Shown piece after piece: positions 10,772-21,724 of a DNA stretch of 64,000 bases. The translations under genes and the position numbers were made by a program. The notes beneath the pieces are model-generated. The model was not told the origin of the DNA. It saw only the letters and a program-made list of their open reading frames with translations, and searched no databases. The DNA lies in contig JAIYDZ010000004.1 in the NCBI GenBank assembly GCA_027487215.1, positions 1 through 64,000 on the forward strand. Reading direction: 5' to 3'. The stretch comes from Pseudomonadota bacterium. GTDB taxonomy: Bacteria > Babelota > Babeliae > Babelales > CAIQNR01. The stretch's first letter is position 1. Each line of letters starts with the position of its first letter.

Positions 10772-10848
10772 GGGCCTATAGCTCAGTTGGTTAGAGCACT
10801 CCGCTGATAACGGAGAGGTCAGTCGTTCGAGTCGACTTAGGCCCACCA
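10772..10848 (+). tRNA. tRNA-Ile (GAT)
   Basis: A 77-nt cloverleaf in the 16S-23S spacer, CCA encoded. The acceptor GGGCCTA pairs with TAGGCCC, the T stem AGTCG pairs with CGACT, and the anticodon GAT is at 10806-10808. Confidence 0.97.
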
Positions 10849-10923
10849 TTTTAGTAAAAAGGTATCCGTCATAAGTTTCGAGTACGATCGTCTTGAATAT
10901 CTAAGTAGGCAATTTAGGTGCGA

Positions 10924-10999
10924 GGGGATGTAGCTCAGTTGGTAGAGCGACCGCTTTGCAAGCGGTAGGTCAGCGGTTCGATTCCGCTCATCTCCACCA
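10924..10999 (+). tRNA. tRNA-Ala (TGC)
   Basis: A 76-nt cloverleaf with encoded CCA. The acceptor GGGGATG pairs with CATCTCC with one G-U pair, and the anticodon loop TTTGCAA carries TGC. It is second in the spacer, the usual Ile-Ala order. Confidence 0.97.
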
Positions 11000-11135
11000 A
11001 TTTACTTATGCTGGAAAAATTGATTACTAAGCATTTTTGAATATTAGGGGATAGGATAAAAAGTTATAAACGGTTTCTTACGTAAAGATCATGTATGAGA
11101 GTAGTGATTTAAAAAAATTATAAAAATTCTTGTGA

Positions 11136-11146
11136 TCTTTGAAATA
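11136..11146 (+). promoter_or_regulatory. boxA-like element before 23S
   Basis: TCTTTGAAATA here is identical to 9029-9039 in the 16S leader. Duplicate boxA-like antitermination elements before both large rRNAs are known in bacterial rrn operons; assignment here is by position and sequence identity only. Confidence 0.5.
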
Positions 11147-11215
11147 TTTGTGTTTTTCAAATATCTGAAAAATAAGCAAAGCGATACAAATTTACTAAAT
11201 TTCAACGTTTTGTAA

Positions 11216-14219
<3,004 letters not shown>

Positions 14220-14340
14220 GCGATATATACGCTGAATTATAGTAGTTTGTTGACTGAAAAAGTCGGTCGCATTGCGAAAAAAACTCAAATAATTGAAAAA
14301 CACAAATAAAAAACTGATCACAGGAAAAATTTAAAAAGTT

Positions 14341-14456
14341 TCTTGGTGACGATAACCACAGGGTCACACCCGTTTCCATCTCGAATACGGTAGTTAAGTC
14401 TGTGGTGCCGATGATACTTGTCTGGAAACGGACCGGGAAAGTAGGTGTTGCCAGGT
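14341..14456 (+). rRNA. rrf: 5S ribosomal RNA
   Basis: The 5' TCTTGGTGAC pairs with the 3' GTTGCCAGG. Internally it has the conserved CCACAGGGTCACACCCGTTTCCATCTCGAA-type loop region and CCGGGAAAGTAGGT. About 115 nt; ends estimated. Confidence 0.93.
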
Positions 14457-14462
14457 TAAGAT

Positions 14463-14494
14463 AAAGGACAAGGTTTCGACTTTGTCCTTTTTTT
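14463..14494 (+). terminator. Rho-independent terminator of the rRNA operon
   Basis: AAAGGACAA, a loop GGTTTCGAC, then TTGTCCTTT followed by a T tract. The perfect 9-bp stem lies directly after 5S. Confidence 0.9.
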
Positions 14495-14628
14495 GGTCTT
14501 TAGAGTATTTTTTTTAGAACTTTTTAGTGTTTTCTTTCTGTTTTTTTAAATTACATTCTCTTTGTTAACTATAAAAGTAACAACTAGTAAGCCAGTAAAT
14601 ACCTTTCTTTAAGCTTAAAACTTTTTTC

Positions 14629-14655
14629 TTGATTTTTTCTAGGCTATGGTATACT
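14629..14655 (+). promoter_or_regulatory. candidate promoter for the exported protein at 14689
   Basis: TATACT at 14650-14655 lies 33 nt before the ATG. TTGATT at 14629-14634 gives a 15-nt spacer, or TTCTTG at 14626 gives 18. The region between the rRNA terminator and this gene is otherwise AT-rich and empty. Confidence 0.45.
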
Positions 14656-14688
14656 AACTTATCCAATTAAAAAAGACGGAGAAAGTAT

Positions 14689-15555
14689 ATGAAGATTTTA
14701 AATGAAAAAATGGTACGTTTTAATTGCTTCTTTTCAGTGTTATTGTTTCCTTCTTTATTATTTTCGGTTCATTGTGGATCAGAGTTTGATGAGCCTGTTT
14801 CTCCTGCACGTTTGGCAACCTCTTTACCCTCTTCGTTTATGCCTATAGGAATTGTTGCTGCTGCACAAGAGCAAGAGTCTGGTCATCGATTACGCGCTTT
14901 ATCGGTTTGTTCTATGGAGATGGAAGAGGATTTATCGGCAGATCAAGAGCCAGAATCTTTTGCGAGTGAGGAAGATCAAGGAGAATGGTTTACTATGGAT
15001 AAGCAACAGCTATTAGAGCCTGTTAGTTTTTCTGTACAGCTTTCTCGTAGTATAATAAATAAAGATTTTATATTAACTCATAATGGGAAAAAAAATTTAT
15101 TAAAATCAGAGAAAGTTTTTTGTCGGGATAATAATATACAGAGTTCGGTTCAAGAAATTGAATGTGCTGGAGCTCAATTTAATAAAATACCTGCTTGTCT
15201 CTTGCAATCTGCCTATAGTTTTTTACATCGTGCGATGGAATCTTATCAAAAAGGTAGTTCTGTAATTAGAGAATCGAATTTAGAATTATATACAAGATTT
15301 ACTGATTTGAAGTTGATTGATAGTCAAACTGGTAAATTAAACGATGCTGCTTATCTGCTTGGTTTATTTTGTGGTACTCAAGGACTTTCAAAAAAATTTG
15401 GATCTTACATACGCAAGAGTAGTGATTCACTTACTATTTCTTATGATCAACAAGGAAATCCCACTGTTATCATCAATAAAACCGCTGAGCAAGATGTTTC
15501 ATTTGTGTTACAAAGTCCTAGTTTGCCGCCACATTCGTTTGAGTATCCTGAATAG
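14689..15555 (+). CDS. exported protein of unknown function
   Basis: 288 residues. A hydrophobic signal segment (FNCFFSVLLFPSLLFSVHC) follows a longer-than-usual basic N-region beginning MKILNEKMVR. The ATG at 14710 is a possible alternative start, but a purine-rich GGAGAAAG site fits 14689. The mature N-terminus is rich in Ser, Glu and Gln (MEMEEDLSADQEPESFASEED). The second half is helical with ILTHNGKKNLLKSEKVF and ends in a beta-like region. A strong terminator follows, so it is a single-gene unit. No family recognised. Confidence 0.75.
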   Translation: MKILNEKMVRFNCFFSVLLFPSLLFSVHCGSEFDEPVSPARLATSLPSSFMPIGIVAAAQEQESGHRLRALSVCSMEMEEDLSADQEPESFASEEDQGEWFTMDKQQLLEPVSFSVQLSRSIINKDFILTHNGKKNLLKSEKVFCRDNNIQSSVQEIECAGAQFNKIPACLLQSAYSFLHRAMESYQKGSSVIRESNLELYTRFTDLKLIDSQTGKLNDAAYLLGLFCGTQGLSKKFGSYIRKSSDSLTISYDQQGNPTVIINKTAEQDVSFVLQSPSLPPHSFEYPE

Positions 15556-15594
15556 AAAAAAGTAGCGATTGTTTTAACGGGTTTAAGATTCTTG

Positions 15595-15637
15595 AAAGAG
15601 TGTTTATGGATTATATAATGTATAAACACTCTTTTTT
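15595..15637 (+). terminator. Rho-independent terminator
   Basis: A 13-bp perfect stem AAAGAGTGTTTAT / ATAAACACTCTTT with a run of six T, 40 nt after the stop at 15555. Confidence 0.88.
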
Positions 15638-15768
15638 ATGGCTCATAAACTTTCCATAAAAATTTTTTTAGCAGAGTAATTCAAGTTGATTGATGTTTTT
15701 TAAGTTTGGGTGCCATTAAAAAACATCTTATGACACCAAAAGTGAATTGATTATTTCTTACAGTTTTT

Positions 15769-16884
15769 TCAGAAACTTTTTGCCAGAGGGCCAACTAACT
15801 GAATAAGTTCTTTCTGAAGGCTATCAATTGCAATAAAAGTATTTCTAAAACGAATATCAATAGTTTGCTGACTTAAATGTTCAATTGTTTTTGTTTTAAT
15901 CGGGTAATATTTAAGTTTCATAGTACTGCTCAGTTCAAAAAAAGTTGTATCCAGATGTTCCTGAAATAGTTCGATGATCGTTGCTTTAGGGTGAGCAAAT
16001 ATAATGTTGGTCATTCCTGCACCATGCGTTCCTATAATAACTTTTGATTCATGTATAAGACGAGCTTGTTGAGCCACGGTTAACTTTTCTAAATGCACTT
16101 TCTCAAAACCATATGGTTTAAGAATATCAAATATTTCGTCTTCGTTAATGATATTTCTGATTGATGACCTAGAGCGGCTGATAAAGATTTTTCGAGTAGG
16201 TTTTTTGTAATTTTCATCCTTCAAAAAAGTCGTGCGCAAAAAGTCTATTACCCATTGTGGGGTGACGCATGAGCGTGCAACTTGAGAAGGAAACACAAGT
16301 TTTTTTGGTGTAAGATGACTGTTTTTTGTTCCTTCAATAATCTGATCGTGCGTAATTCCCATGAGCGCTAATGTTTCATGTTGAAACTGGTAACGTAAAG
16401 GCGAAACATACAAAAAATCAAAAGAAATGCCTGACTTTTGTAAGAGGTGAATGCGAGGGAGTGTTTCTGTCATCCAATGATAGTAGTTGGAGCTGCCTTC
16501 GAGTGCTACGGTAGCAATGGTTCCTTCAAAAGGCTGTGCATGAGGTAGGGGGAAAAGATCGTGTGGTGCTTTGTATAAAGGGCTCCAGATCCATAAAGAG
16601 TCTTGAAAGATTTTCCCATCGACTAGTACTACTCCAGAGGTTCCATACAACGTTGCTTTTTCAAGGTGAGCGACGTATGGGCCAGGAATTTTTCCTACCC
16701 ATTCAGGCTCTGCAGCTAATGGAAATGTGGGAGTAAGATAATTCCAGGAGGGAGCAAACTCAAATGAATGAAGTTGGTGGCAGTTCTCAATTGAAGGTTT
16801 ATCAATGATACATGACTGAGCAGCCAGTAAAGAAAAATGAATAATTATGACTAGTGCGATACTACTTAACTTTTTTATAAACAC
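15769..16884 (-). CDS. exported GT61-family glycosyltransferase (DUF563)
   Basis: 371 residues; the start is GTG 16884 with AAGGGG five nt upstream (the overlapping ATG is out of frame). The signal peptide is MFIKKLSSIALVIIIHFSLLA followed by AQS. The GT61/DUF563 pattern is visible: GSSNYYHWMTETLPRIHLL (conserved N-Y-H-W region, about 130-150), RKIFISRSRS (about 228), LTVAQQARLIHESKVIIGTHGAGMTNIIFAHP (HGAG motif) and IELFQE. GT61 enzymes transfer sugars such as xylose or GlcNAc in the eukaryotic secretory pathway and also occur in bacteria. A leader peptide on a nucleotide-sugar-dependent enzyme suggests action outside the bacterial cytoplasm, perhaps on host material, which is inference. Confidence 0.75.
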   Translation of the reverse strand: MFIKKLSSIALVIIIHFSLLAAQSCIIDKPSIENCHQLHSFEFAPSWNYLTPTFPLAAEPEWVGKIPGPYVAHLEKATLYGTSGVVLVDGKIFQDSLWIWSPLYKAPHDLFPLPHAQPFEGTIATVALEGSSNYYHWMTETLPRIHLLQKSGISFDFLYVSPLRYQFQHETLALMGITHDQIIEGTKNSHLTPKKLVFPSQVARSCVTPQWVIDFLRTTFLKDENYKKPTRKIFISRSRSSIRNIINEDEIFDILKPYGFEKVHLEKLTVAQQARLIHESKVIIGTHGAGMTNIIFAHPKATIIELFQEHLDTTFFELSSTMKLKYYPIKTKTIEHLSQQTIDIRFRNTFIAIDSLQKELIQLVGPLAKSF

Positions 16885-16958
16885 ATATGCCCCTTGAAAC
16901 TTGTAGATAAGCTCTCTGAGGCATAGTGTATAAGAACACGTTTTAAAAACAAAGAAGA

Positions 16959-17468
16959 TTAATTAACTTTTTTGTTTATTGTAATTGAATACTGTAAAAA
17001 CATGGTATTAGGAACTAAAGTTGTAGTTGTTTCACTTTCAAGGGTGGTATAGCGCAGATTAATATCTTTTACTACTCCGTGTTCATTGTGCCCTGAAGTA
17101 ACATTAATACTTTGACCAATGGTAAATGGACGGAACATTAAGATAAAAATTCCTGCAATCATGCTTGAAAGTGTGTCTTTTAAAGCATAACCAACGGCAA
17201 AACCAATAATACCAAACCCACCTAAAATACTTTGCACAGGGACGTGAAAAGCGGCCACTGCAGAAATGCATCCTAAAGTGAATATAGAATATTTAACAAT
17301 TGAGCTTAAAAATGAGAGAACAATAGGATCAATCAGTTTTTCAGTCTCAGCTGATTTGTGAATCAGCCTTTCAATTATTGTTCCAATAATCCAACTTAAA
17401 GTAAGGGCAGCTATTGCACGTAAAGTAGCAGGGATAAGAAATGAGAGCGAATATCCATAAAGGTCCAT
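16959..17468 (-). CDS. minimal MscS-type mechanosensitive channel
   Basis: 169 residues with AGGAG nine nt before the ATG. There are three predicted membrane helices. The third is the MscS pore helix, FGIIGFAVGYALKDTLSSMI (about 87-106), followed by the beta domain LMFRPFTIGQSINV and VVKDINLRYTTLESETTTTLVPNTMFL. E. coli MscS has about 286 residues. This copy ends at the conserved PN motif of the beta domain and lacks the alpha/beta vestibule and C-terminal barrel. The stop is in normal sequence with no remnant of the missing domain seen downstream, so it looks like a natural short form. Confidence 0.82.
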   Translation of the reverse strand: MDLYGYSLSFLIPATLRAIAALTLSWIIGTIIERLIHKSAETEKLIDPIVLSFLSSIVKYSIFTLGCISAVAAFHVPVQSILGGFGIIGFAVGYALKDTLSSMIAGIFILMFRPFTIGQSINVTSGHNEHGVVKDINLRYTTLESETTTTLVPNTMFLQYSITINKKVN

Positions 17469-17837
17469 GATATATGTCTCCTGATAGAGTGATAATAGTT
17501 CATTACCCGAAAGTATAACGTACTAATTATTAATTGCACTCTCCTTCTACAGGACAAAGTAGAGCGGTAAGTATGCGTCAAAGAAAATGGGGGCTGTTTT
17601 AAAAACATCCCCCAAAACTTTGTAAAAGTAGTGATTGAGTAATAGGATTGAACTCAATTACTGTTTACTTAAAAAGCAGTGGACACGAGACAATTGTGTA
17701 CATACACAATCTGAAACATTCGAGGATTATTTTTTTCATTGATTCCCCCCTCTGAAAAAAATCCCTTAACAGATAAAAGTAAAGAATACTTTACTAATCA
17801 ATCGATTTACAAGAGTTATTGAGGGAGTTAAACAGAA
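17469..17837. other. intergenic region with one inverted repeat
   Basis: About 370 nt without a convincing gene. It contains GGGGG (17589-17593) paired with CCCCC (17609-17613) around a partly complementary TGTTTT/AAAAACA core. Read on the minus strand this is a GC-rich hairpin followed by ATTTTCTTT, a plausible terminator for the small gene ending at 17838. The rest is AT-rich and I see nothing else. Confidence 0.5.
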
Positions 17838-18092
17838 TTAGAGGTTTGAATGAGGTATTATTAAACCCTCGAGTTCTTTTTGTGCCTGTGCATTACGTTT
17901 CTCTTGAAGTGCATGAAGTACCGCAAGACACTTTAAGTTCGCTTGTAAAATTAAAATTTTTACTTTTTCTTGATGGATTTTTGCTTGAAGTTCTTCTGTG
18001 CTCATTCTTAAAAAGTTCAAGTTTTCAGGCAATGCACAAGTAAGAGATGTGTAAAAGCTTACTACTATTACAAAAAGCATTGCCTGTTTCAT
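17838..18092 (-). CDS. small exported helical protein
   Basis: 84 residues with signal peptide MKQAMLFVIVVSFYTSLTCA and a CGGAG site before the ATG. The mature 64 residues form one amphipathic helix or coiled coil (STEELQAKIHQEKVKILILQANLKCLAVLHALQEKR). It lies 20 nt downstream of the stop of the next exported gene (18113) on the same strand, so the two are likely co-transcribed. Function unknown. Confidence 0.65.
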   Translation of the reverse strand: MKQAMLFVIVVSFYTSLTCALPENLNFLRMSTEELQAKIHQEKVKILILQANLKCLAVLHALQEKRNAQAQKELEGLIIPHSNL

Positions 18093-18112
18093 TGCAACTC
18101 CGTATTGTAATT

Positions 18113-18808
18113 TTAAAAAGAGAACTTTGAAAGTGTAGGAGAGCCGTTTTCCTGTTTCTTTGCAGGTAGAGTAAATTCAGAAGGGGTTACGGGGGAAGTG
18201 CAGCGTTTTAGTCCTAACTTATCCATTAAACTACGTAGTTCTCTTATTTGTTCAGGGGTTTTTTTAGTTAGCATTCCTATCCTTACCATTTTATGGTAAA
18301 GCAATCCTCGTCCTGCAGATGAAAGTTCTTTCTTGTCGGATATCTCTGATTTTTCATAGAGATCAGTTTCTGGTAATACAATTTTTTCAGAGTCTGCATT
18401 TAAAAAATTTTCAAGCTGATTTAGTTCTTTCTCAAGATTTTCTTGGCGACCCTTCTGGTTAATAAGATCTTTTAGAGTACCATAACGCTCAAGTGCATCT
18501 TTTTTGTTTTTTGTAGTTGCACTAATCAGATAATAATCTTCGCGTTGCCAAGGGCTACAAGCGCTTTCAGATCGAGATTTTTCTTGTTTCACTGGAGAAG
18601 AGCAAGATGGCAGACACAGAGTACTGTGAGAACGAGATTTTTTGGTAAGGGAAACTTTTGCAAAGTTAATTTCTGAAACTTCTTTTTCAAGATCTAAAGA
18701 ATGAGATCCTGTGGAAGCTGCTCTTGATAAAGTTTCTGGTTGGGCAGCATAAAGAGCTGAATGAATTAAAGGTGTTGTTAAAACAAGAAGTAGTAACCGA
18801 AATTTCAT
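18113..18808 (-). CDS. exported protein of unknown function
   Basis: 231 residues. The signal peptide is MKFRLLLLVLTTPLIHSALYAA; GGGGG lies 5 nt before the ATG. The N-terminal mature part is Ser/Lys-rich (KSRSHSTLCLPSCSSPVKQEKSRS, split by several Ser-Pro pairs). The middle is helical (KDALERYGTLKDLINQKGRQENLEKELNQLE), and a C-terminal helical region has MLTKKTPEQIRELRSLMDKLG. No family recognised. Confidence 0.7.
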   Translation of the reverse strand: MKFRLLLLVLTTPLIHSALYAAQPETLSRAASTGSHSLDLEKEVSEINFAKVSLTKKSRSHSTLCLPSCSSPVKQEKSRSESACSPWQREDYYLISATTKNKKDALERYGTLKDLINQKGRQENLEKELNQLENFLNADSEKIVLPETDLYEKSEISDKKELSSAGRGLLYHKMVRIGMLTKKTPEQIRELRSLMDKLGLKRCTSPVTPSEFTLPAKKQENGSPTLSKFSF

Positions 18809-18948
18809 GTAATCCCCCTATGGATTGTTAAATGTTCAAAGGACTGTTAAAATACTCTATTTTTATTCAATTGAAAAGTTAAAATAATACATTAATGTAA
18901 TGGTACATTAACAGGATAATAGTTATTTTGGCAAGTAGTAGGAAATAC

Positions 18949-19677
18949 ATGAAATCATTATTTCTTTTTTGTTCAATGAGTATGACTTTTTTTATTGTTC
19001 CAGCAGATGATTTATCACCTTTGCATAAGGCCTGTCGGCAAGGTTTTTCAATTACTCAGATTAAGAAATTGTGTGAAGAAAAACCCTCTTTATGTGAGCA
19101 AGCAAACCCTTCTAATAAATGGTTGCCAATTCATTACGCCATTGAGGGTGATTGTTCAGCAGAAACGCTTGTCTACTTGGGAAAAAAAGGCAACTGTTTT
19201 GAAACACAAGATTTAATGGGACGGACACCACTTCACCTTGCTGTATGCTATGAGCGAATTAATTTAGTAAAAAAATTACTTGAACAGAACGTTAACATAA
19301 GTATTCAAGATTTTGCCGGGTATACTCCCTGGCATGGGGTTAACTTATTGCATCCAGAGTTGGTAACTATTTTTAAAAAATATGCATTAGAAAAACTTAA
19401 GGAAAAGTATAGTCATGAAAGAGCGCAAGATAAGTGTTCTATTTGTTTAGGTGATTTGCGTCATTCTGATGGGGTAATAACCTGGTGTTCTCATTACTTT
19501 CATATAAAGTGTTTTAAGCAGCATGAAGAGTACAATTTTGGAAAACAAAGATGTCCAAATTGCCGCGTTGCAAGTCCAAGAATTTTAATCAAAAGAAAGC
19601 AGTTTCTTGGTTCAATAAAATATATTTCAAATCAAAAGCACTTAATGGTTTTGCGCAGGAGGGGCGCTAAAAAGTGA
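18949..19677 (+). CDS. exported ankyrin-repeat plus RING-H2 protein
   Basis: The start is set at ATG 18949 (AGTAGGA just upstream), giving 242 residues with signal peptide MKSLFLFCSMSMTFFIVPA. Residues about 21-145 hold ankyrin-like repeats (LSPLHKACRQG, WLPIHYAIEGDC, GRTPLHLAVCYERINLVKKLLEQN, GYTPWHGVN). A complete RING-H2 finger follows: C163-x2-C166, C180-x-H182, H185, C188, C202-x2-C205. RING fingers of this C3H2C3 pattern recruit E2 ubiquitin-conjugating enzymes in eukaryotes. Bacteria lack that system, so the protein is best read as a host-directed ubiquitin-ligase-like effector; this is inference. Its 3' end overlaps radA by 36 nt, tail to tail. Confidence 0.85.
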   Translation: MKSLFLFCSMSMTFFIVPADDLSPLHKACRQGFSITQIKKLCEEKPSLCEQANPSNKWLPIHYAIEGDCSAETLVYLGKKGNCFETQDLMGRTPLHLAVCYERINLVKKLLEQNVNISIQDFAGYTPWHGVNLLHPELVTIFKKYALEKLKEKYSHERAQDKCSICLGDLRHSDGVITWCSHYFHIKCFKQHEEYNFGKQRCPNCRVASPRILIKRKQFLGSIKYISNQKHLMVLRRRGAKK

Positions 19678-21006
19678 AAGGAGTTCATACACACTGTGTA
19701 GTTTTTTGCAGGCCACTGAACTTGTCTGTTTACCCGCTATAAAAATAGAGGTAATTCCAAATTTCTGTGCTTCTTTAATATATCGTTCACTATCTGCAAT
19801 GGCTTTGATTGCTCCTGTTAAACTGAGTTCACCCAGAGCAATTGATTTTTGGGGAAGTGCTTGTTGAAAATAGCTTGAAAGAAGTGCAAGCGCAATACCA
19901 AGATCAGATCCGGTTTCAGTTATTTTAAGTCCACCTGCAACCTTGATAAAAATATCATGCATACTCAGTTTAATGTGCAAATATTTTTCTAAGATAGCGG
20001 CAATAAGGACAACACGCTTGTGATCAACGCCTGTAACAACTCGTTGTGGTACTCCGTATTTGGTAGGGATTACCAGCGCCTGAATTTCAAGCAACAACGC
20101 TCGGGAACCTTCTTGGCATCCGACCAGAACCGATCCTGGAGCTTCTGCTGCTTCTTCAAGAAGATATTGATTGATATGAGGAACCTCTTCAAGGCCCTTG
20201 CTGTTCATTGCAAAAAACCCAAGTTCATTAATGGGGCCAAAGCGGTTTTTTACACTGCGTAAAATACGCGTATGCCAACGATCATCACCTTGTAAATAAA
20301 ATACTCCATCGACCATATGTTCAAGCGTTTTAGGCCCTGCCATCTGTCCTTCTTTGGTGATATGACAGGTAATGATGATTGAGATGTTATGTTCTTTGGC
20401 AAGACGCATGAGTGCAAACGAGGTTTCACGAAGTTGTCCGACGGTGCCTGGATAAGAATGTGTTTCTGATAAAAAACAGTTTTGTATTGAATCAATCATG
20501 ACAATATCAGGTTTTTGTTCCTGACATGTTTGTAAAATCGCTTCAATTTGTGCTTGGTCAGAAAACAGAAGTTGTGAATTGATACTGCCAATACGTGTTG
20601 CACGTGATTTTACCTGTTCAAGTGATTCTTCAGAAGAAAAATAGAAAACTTTATGATGGGCTGCAAGGGTATGTGCAACTTGTAACAACAGGGTAGATTT
20701 TCCTATTCCCGGATCGCCCGTTAATACAAGCAAGGATCCTGGCATGATTCCGCCACCTAGCACGGTGTCAAATTCACTGATACCCGAAAGCATTCGTGTA
20801 TGTGAAGTTGTTGCCACTTGGTCTAAAGAACGCATGGTCAACGATTGTGCAGGTTTGCTTAAAAGTGGCGAAGCAGCGCTATGCGATGCCGAAGGTTTTT
20901 CTTCAACAAAACTGTTCCACTCTTGGCAACTCGGACAACATCCCAACCATTTTGCCGATTGGTGCTGGCAGTTAGAGCACAGAAATTTTATAGTGTGCTT
21001 TGCCAT
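19642..21006 (-). CDS. radA: DNA repair protein RadA
   Basis: A RecA-like ATPase of 454 residues that helps branch migration during recombinational repair. In order it shows a zinc finger C10-x2-C13-x10-C24-x2-C27; Walker A GDPGIGKST at 97-105; a Walker B region IVMIDSIQ; the RadA-specific KNRFG motif (SVKNRFGPINELGFF); and a C-terminal Lon-like domain (VAGGLKITETGSDLGIALALLSS). Its start overlaps the end of tdk by 19 nt, so the two form an operon. Its 3' end overlaps the ankyrin-RING gene on the other strand. Confidence 0.96.
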   Translation of the reverse strand: MAKHTIKFLCSNCQHQSAKWLGCCPSCQEWNSFVEEKPSASHSAASPLLSKPAQSLTMRSLDQVATTSHTRMLSGISEFDTVLGGGIMPGSLLVLTGDPGIGKSTLLLQVAHTLAAHHKVFYFSSEESLEQVKSRATRIGSINSQLLFSDQAQIEAILQTCQEQKPDIVMIDSIQNCFLSETHSYPGTVGQLRETSFALMRLAKEHNISIIITCHITKEGQMAGPKTLEHMVDGVFYLQGDDRWHTRILRSVKNRFGPINELGFFAMNSKGLEEVPHINQYLLEEAAEAPGSVLVGCQEGSRALLLEIQALVIPTKYGVPQRVVTGVDHKRVVLIAAILEKYLHIKLSMHDIFIKVAGGLKITETGSDLGIALALLSSYFQQALPQKSIALGELSLTGAIKAIADSERYIKEAQKFGITSIFIAGKQTSSVACKKLHSVYELLSLFSAPPAQNH

Positions 21007-21590
21007 ACTGCTTTTTTATCGATTATGTAACAGTTTCTGCAGCGTGCTTGGTACGCTTCTTCAGCGCCAACTTTAATTAAAGTGTCGTCGTATGATGCTG
21101 GTTTTCCATTAACAAGTCGTTGTGAGAAAAATGCATCACCGCCGCAGATCATACAGATTGCACTCAGTTTAGTAACGTTTTCTGCAATTGCCATAAGTAC
21201 TGGCATAGGGCCAAAAGGAACTGCACGAAAATCAAGATTAAGACCAGCAATGATTACCTGTTTACCCATATCAGTCAATTCTATGACTACATTAATCAGT
21301 TCATGTGAAAAAAACTGTGCTTCATCAATTCCGACAACATCAACTTCGTGAGAAACATGATCAATAATTAAATGCGGATTATCAACAGGAATAGCTTCCA
21401 TTTGATTTCCGTTATGTGAAGTTACCAGGTCTATGCCACGGCGAATATCAACACTCGGCTTAAACACAAGAATAGTTTTACGTGCAATTTTAAGACGACG
21501 TAAACGACGCATTAATTCTTCTGATTTTCCAGAGAACATTGGTCCACAAATAATCTCTATTGTTCCCTTTTTTAAGCCTGTCTGAGTCAT
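20988..21590 (-). CDS. tdk: thymidine kinase
   Basis: 200 residues, type II thymidine kinase: phosphorylates thymidine for dTMP salvage. It has the P-loop GPMFSGKS at 16-23, VVGIDEAQFF with the catalytic Glu region, the lasso zinc site CMICGGDAFFSQR with a later CRNC, and a GKPASYDDTLIKVG substrate segment. The salvage route fits an organism feeding on host nucleosides. First gene of a tdk-radA unit. A candidate promoter region is shared with the divergent murA (21600-21724). Confidence 0.95.
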   Translation of the reverse strand: MTQTGLKKGTIEIICGPMFSGKSEELMRRLRRLKIARKTILVFKPSVDIRRGIDLVTSHNGNQMEAIPVDNPHLIIDHVSHEVDVVGIDEAQFFSHELINVVIELTDMGKQVIIAGLNLDFRAVPFGPMPVLMAIAENVTKLSAICMICGGDAFFSQRLVNGKPASYDDTLIKVGAEEAYQARCRNCYIIDKKAVWQSTL

Positions 21591-21626
21591 ACAAATCCTT
21601 TGTAAAGAGGCAGAAGCACAAGATGA

Positions 21627-21655
21627 TTGTAAACCATCGTATGCTAGTATACACT
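21627..21655 (+). promoter_or_regulatory. candidate murA promoter
   Basis: TTGTAA (21627-21632), a 17-nt spacer, then TACACT (21650-21655), 70 nt before the murA ATG in the divergent tdk/murA spacer. Confidence 0.4.
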
Positions 21656-21724
21656 AATCTGAGTCAAAAAAAGTTATACCATGTTTTAACAACTCTTCAA
21701 AAAAGAAAGTGAAGGAATATTTCG

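Noticed and set aside
17819-18043. Plus-strand 74-residue open frame
   Set aside because: It runs antisense to a better gene with signal peptide and ribosome binding site at 17838-18092.
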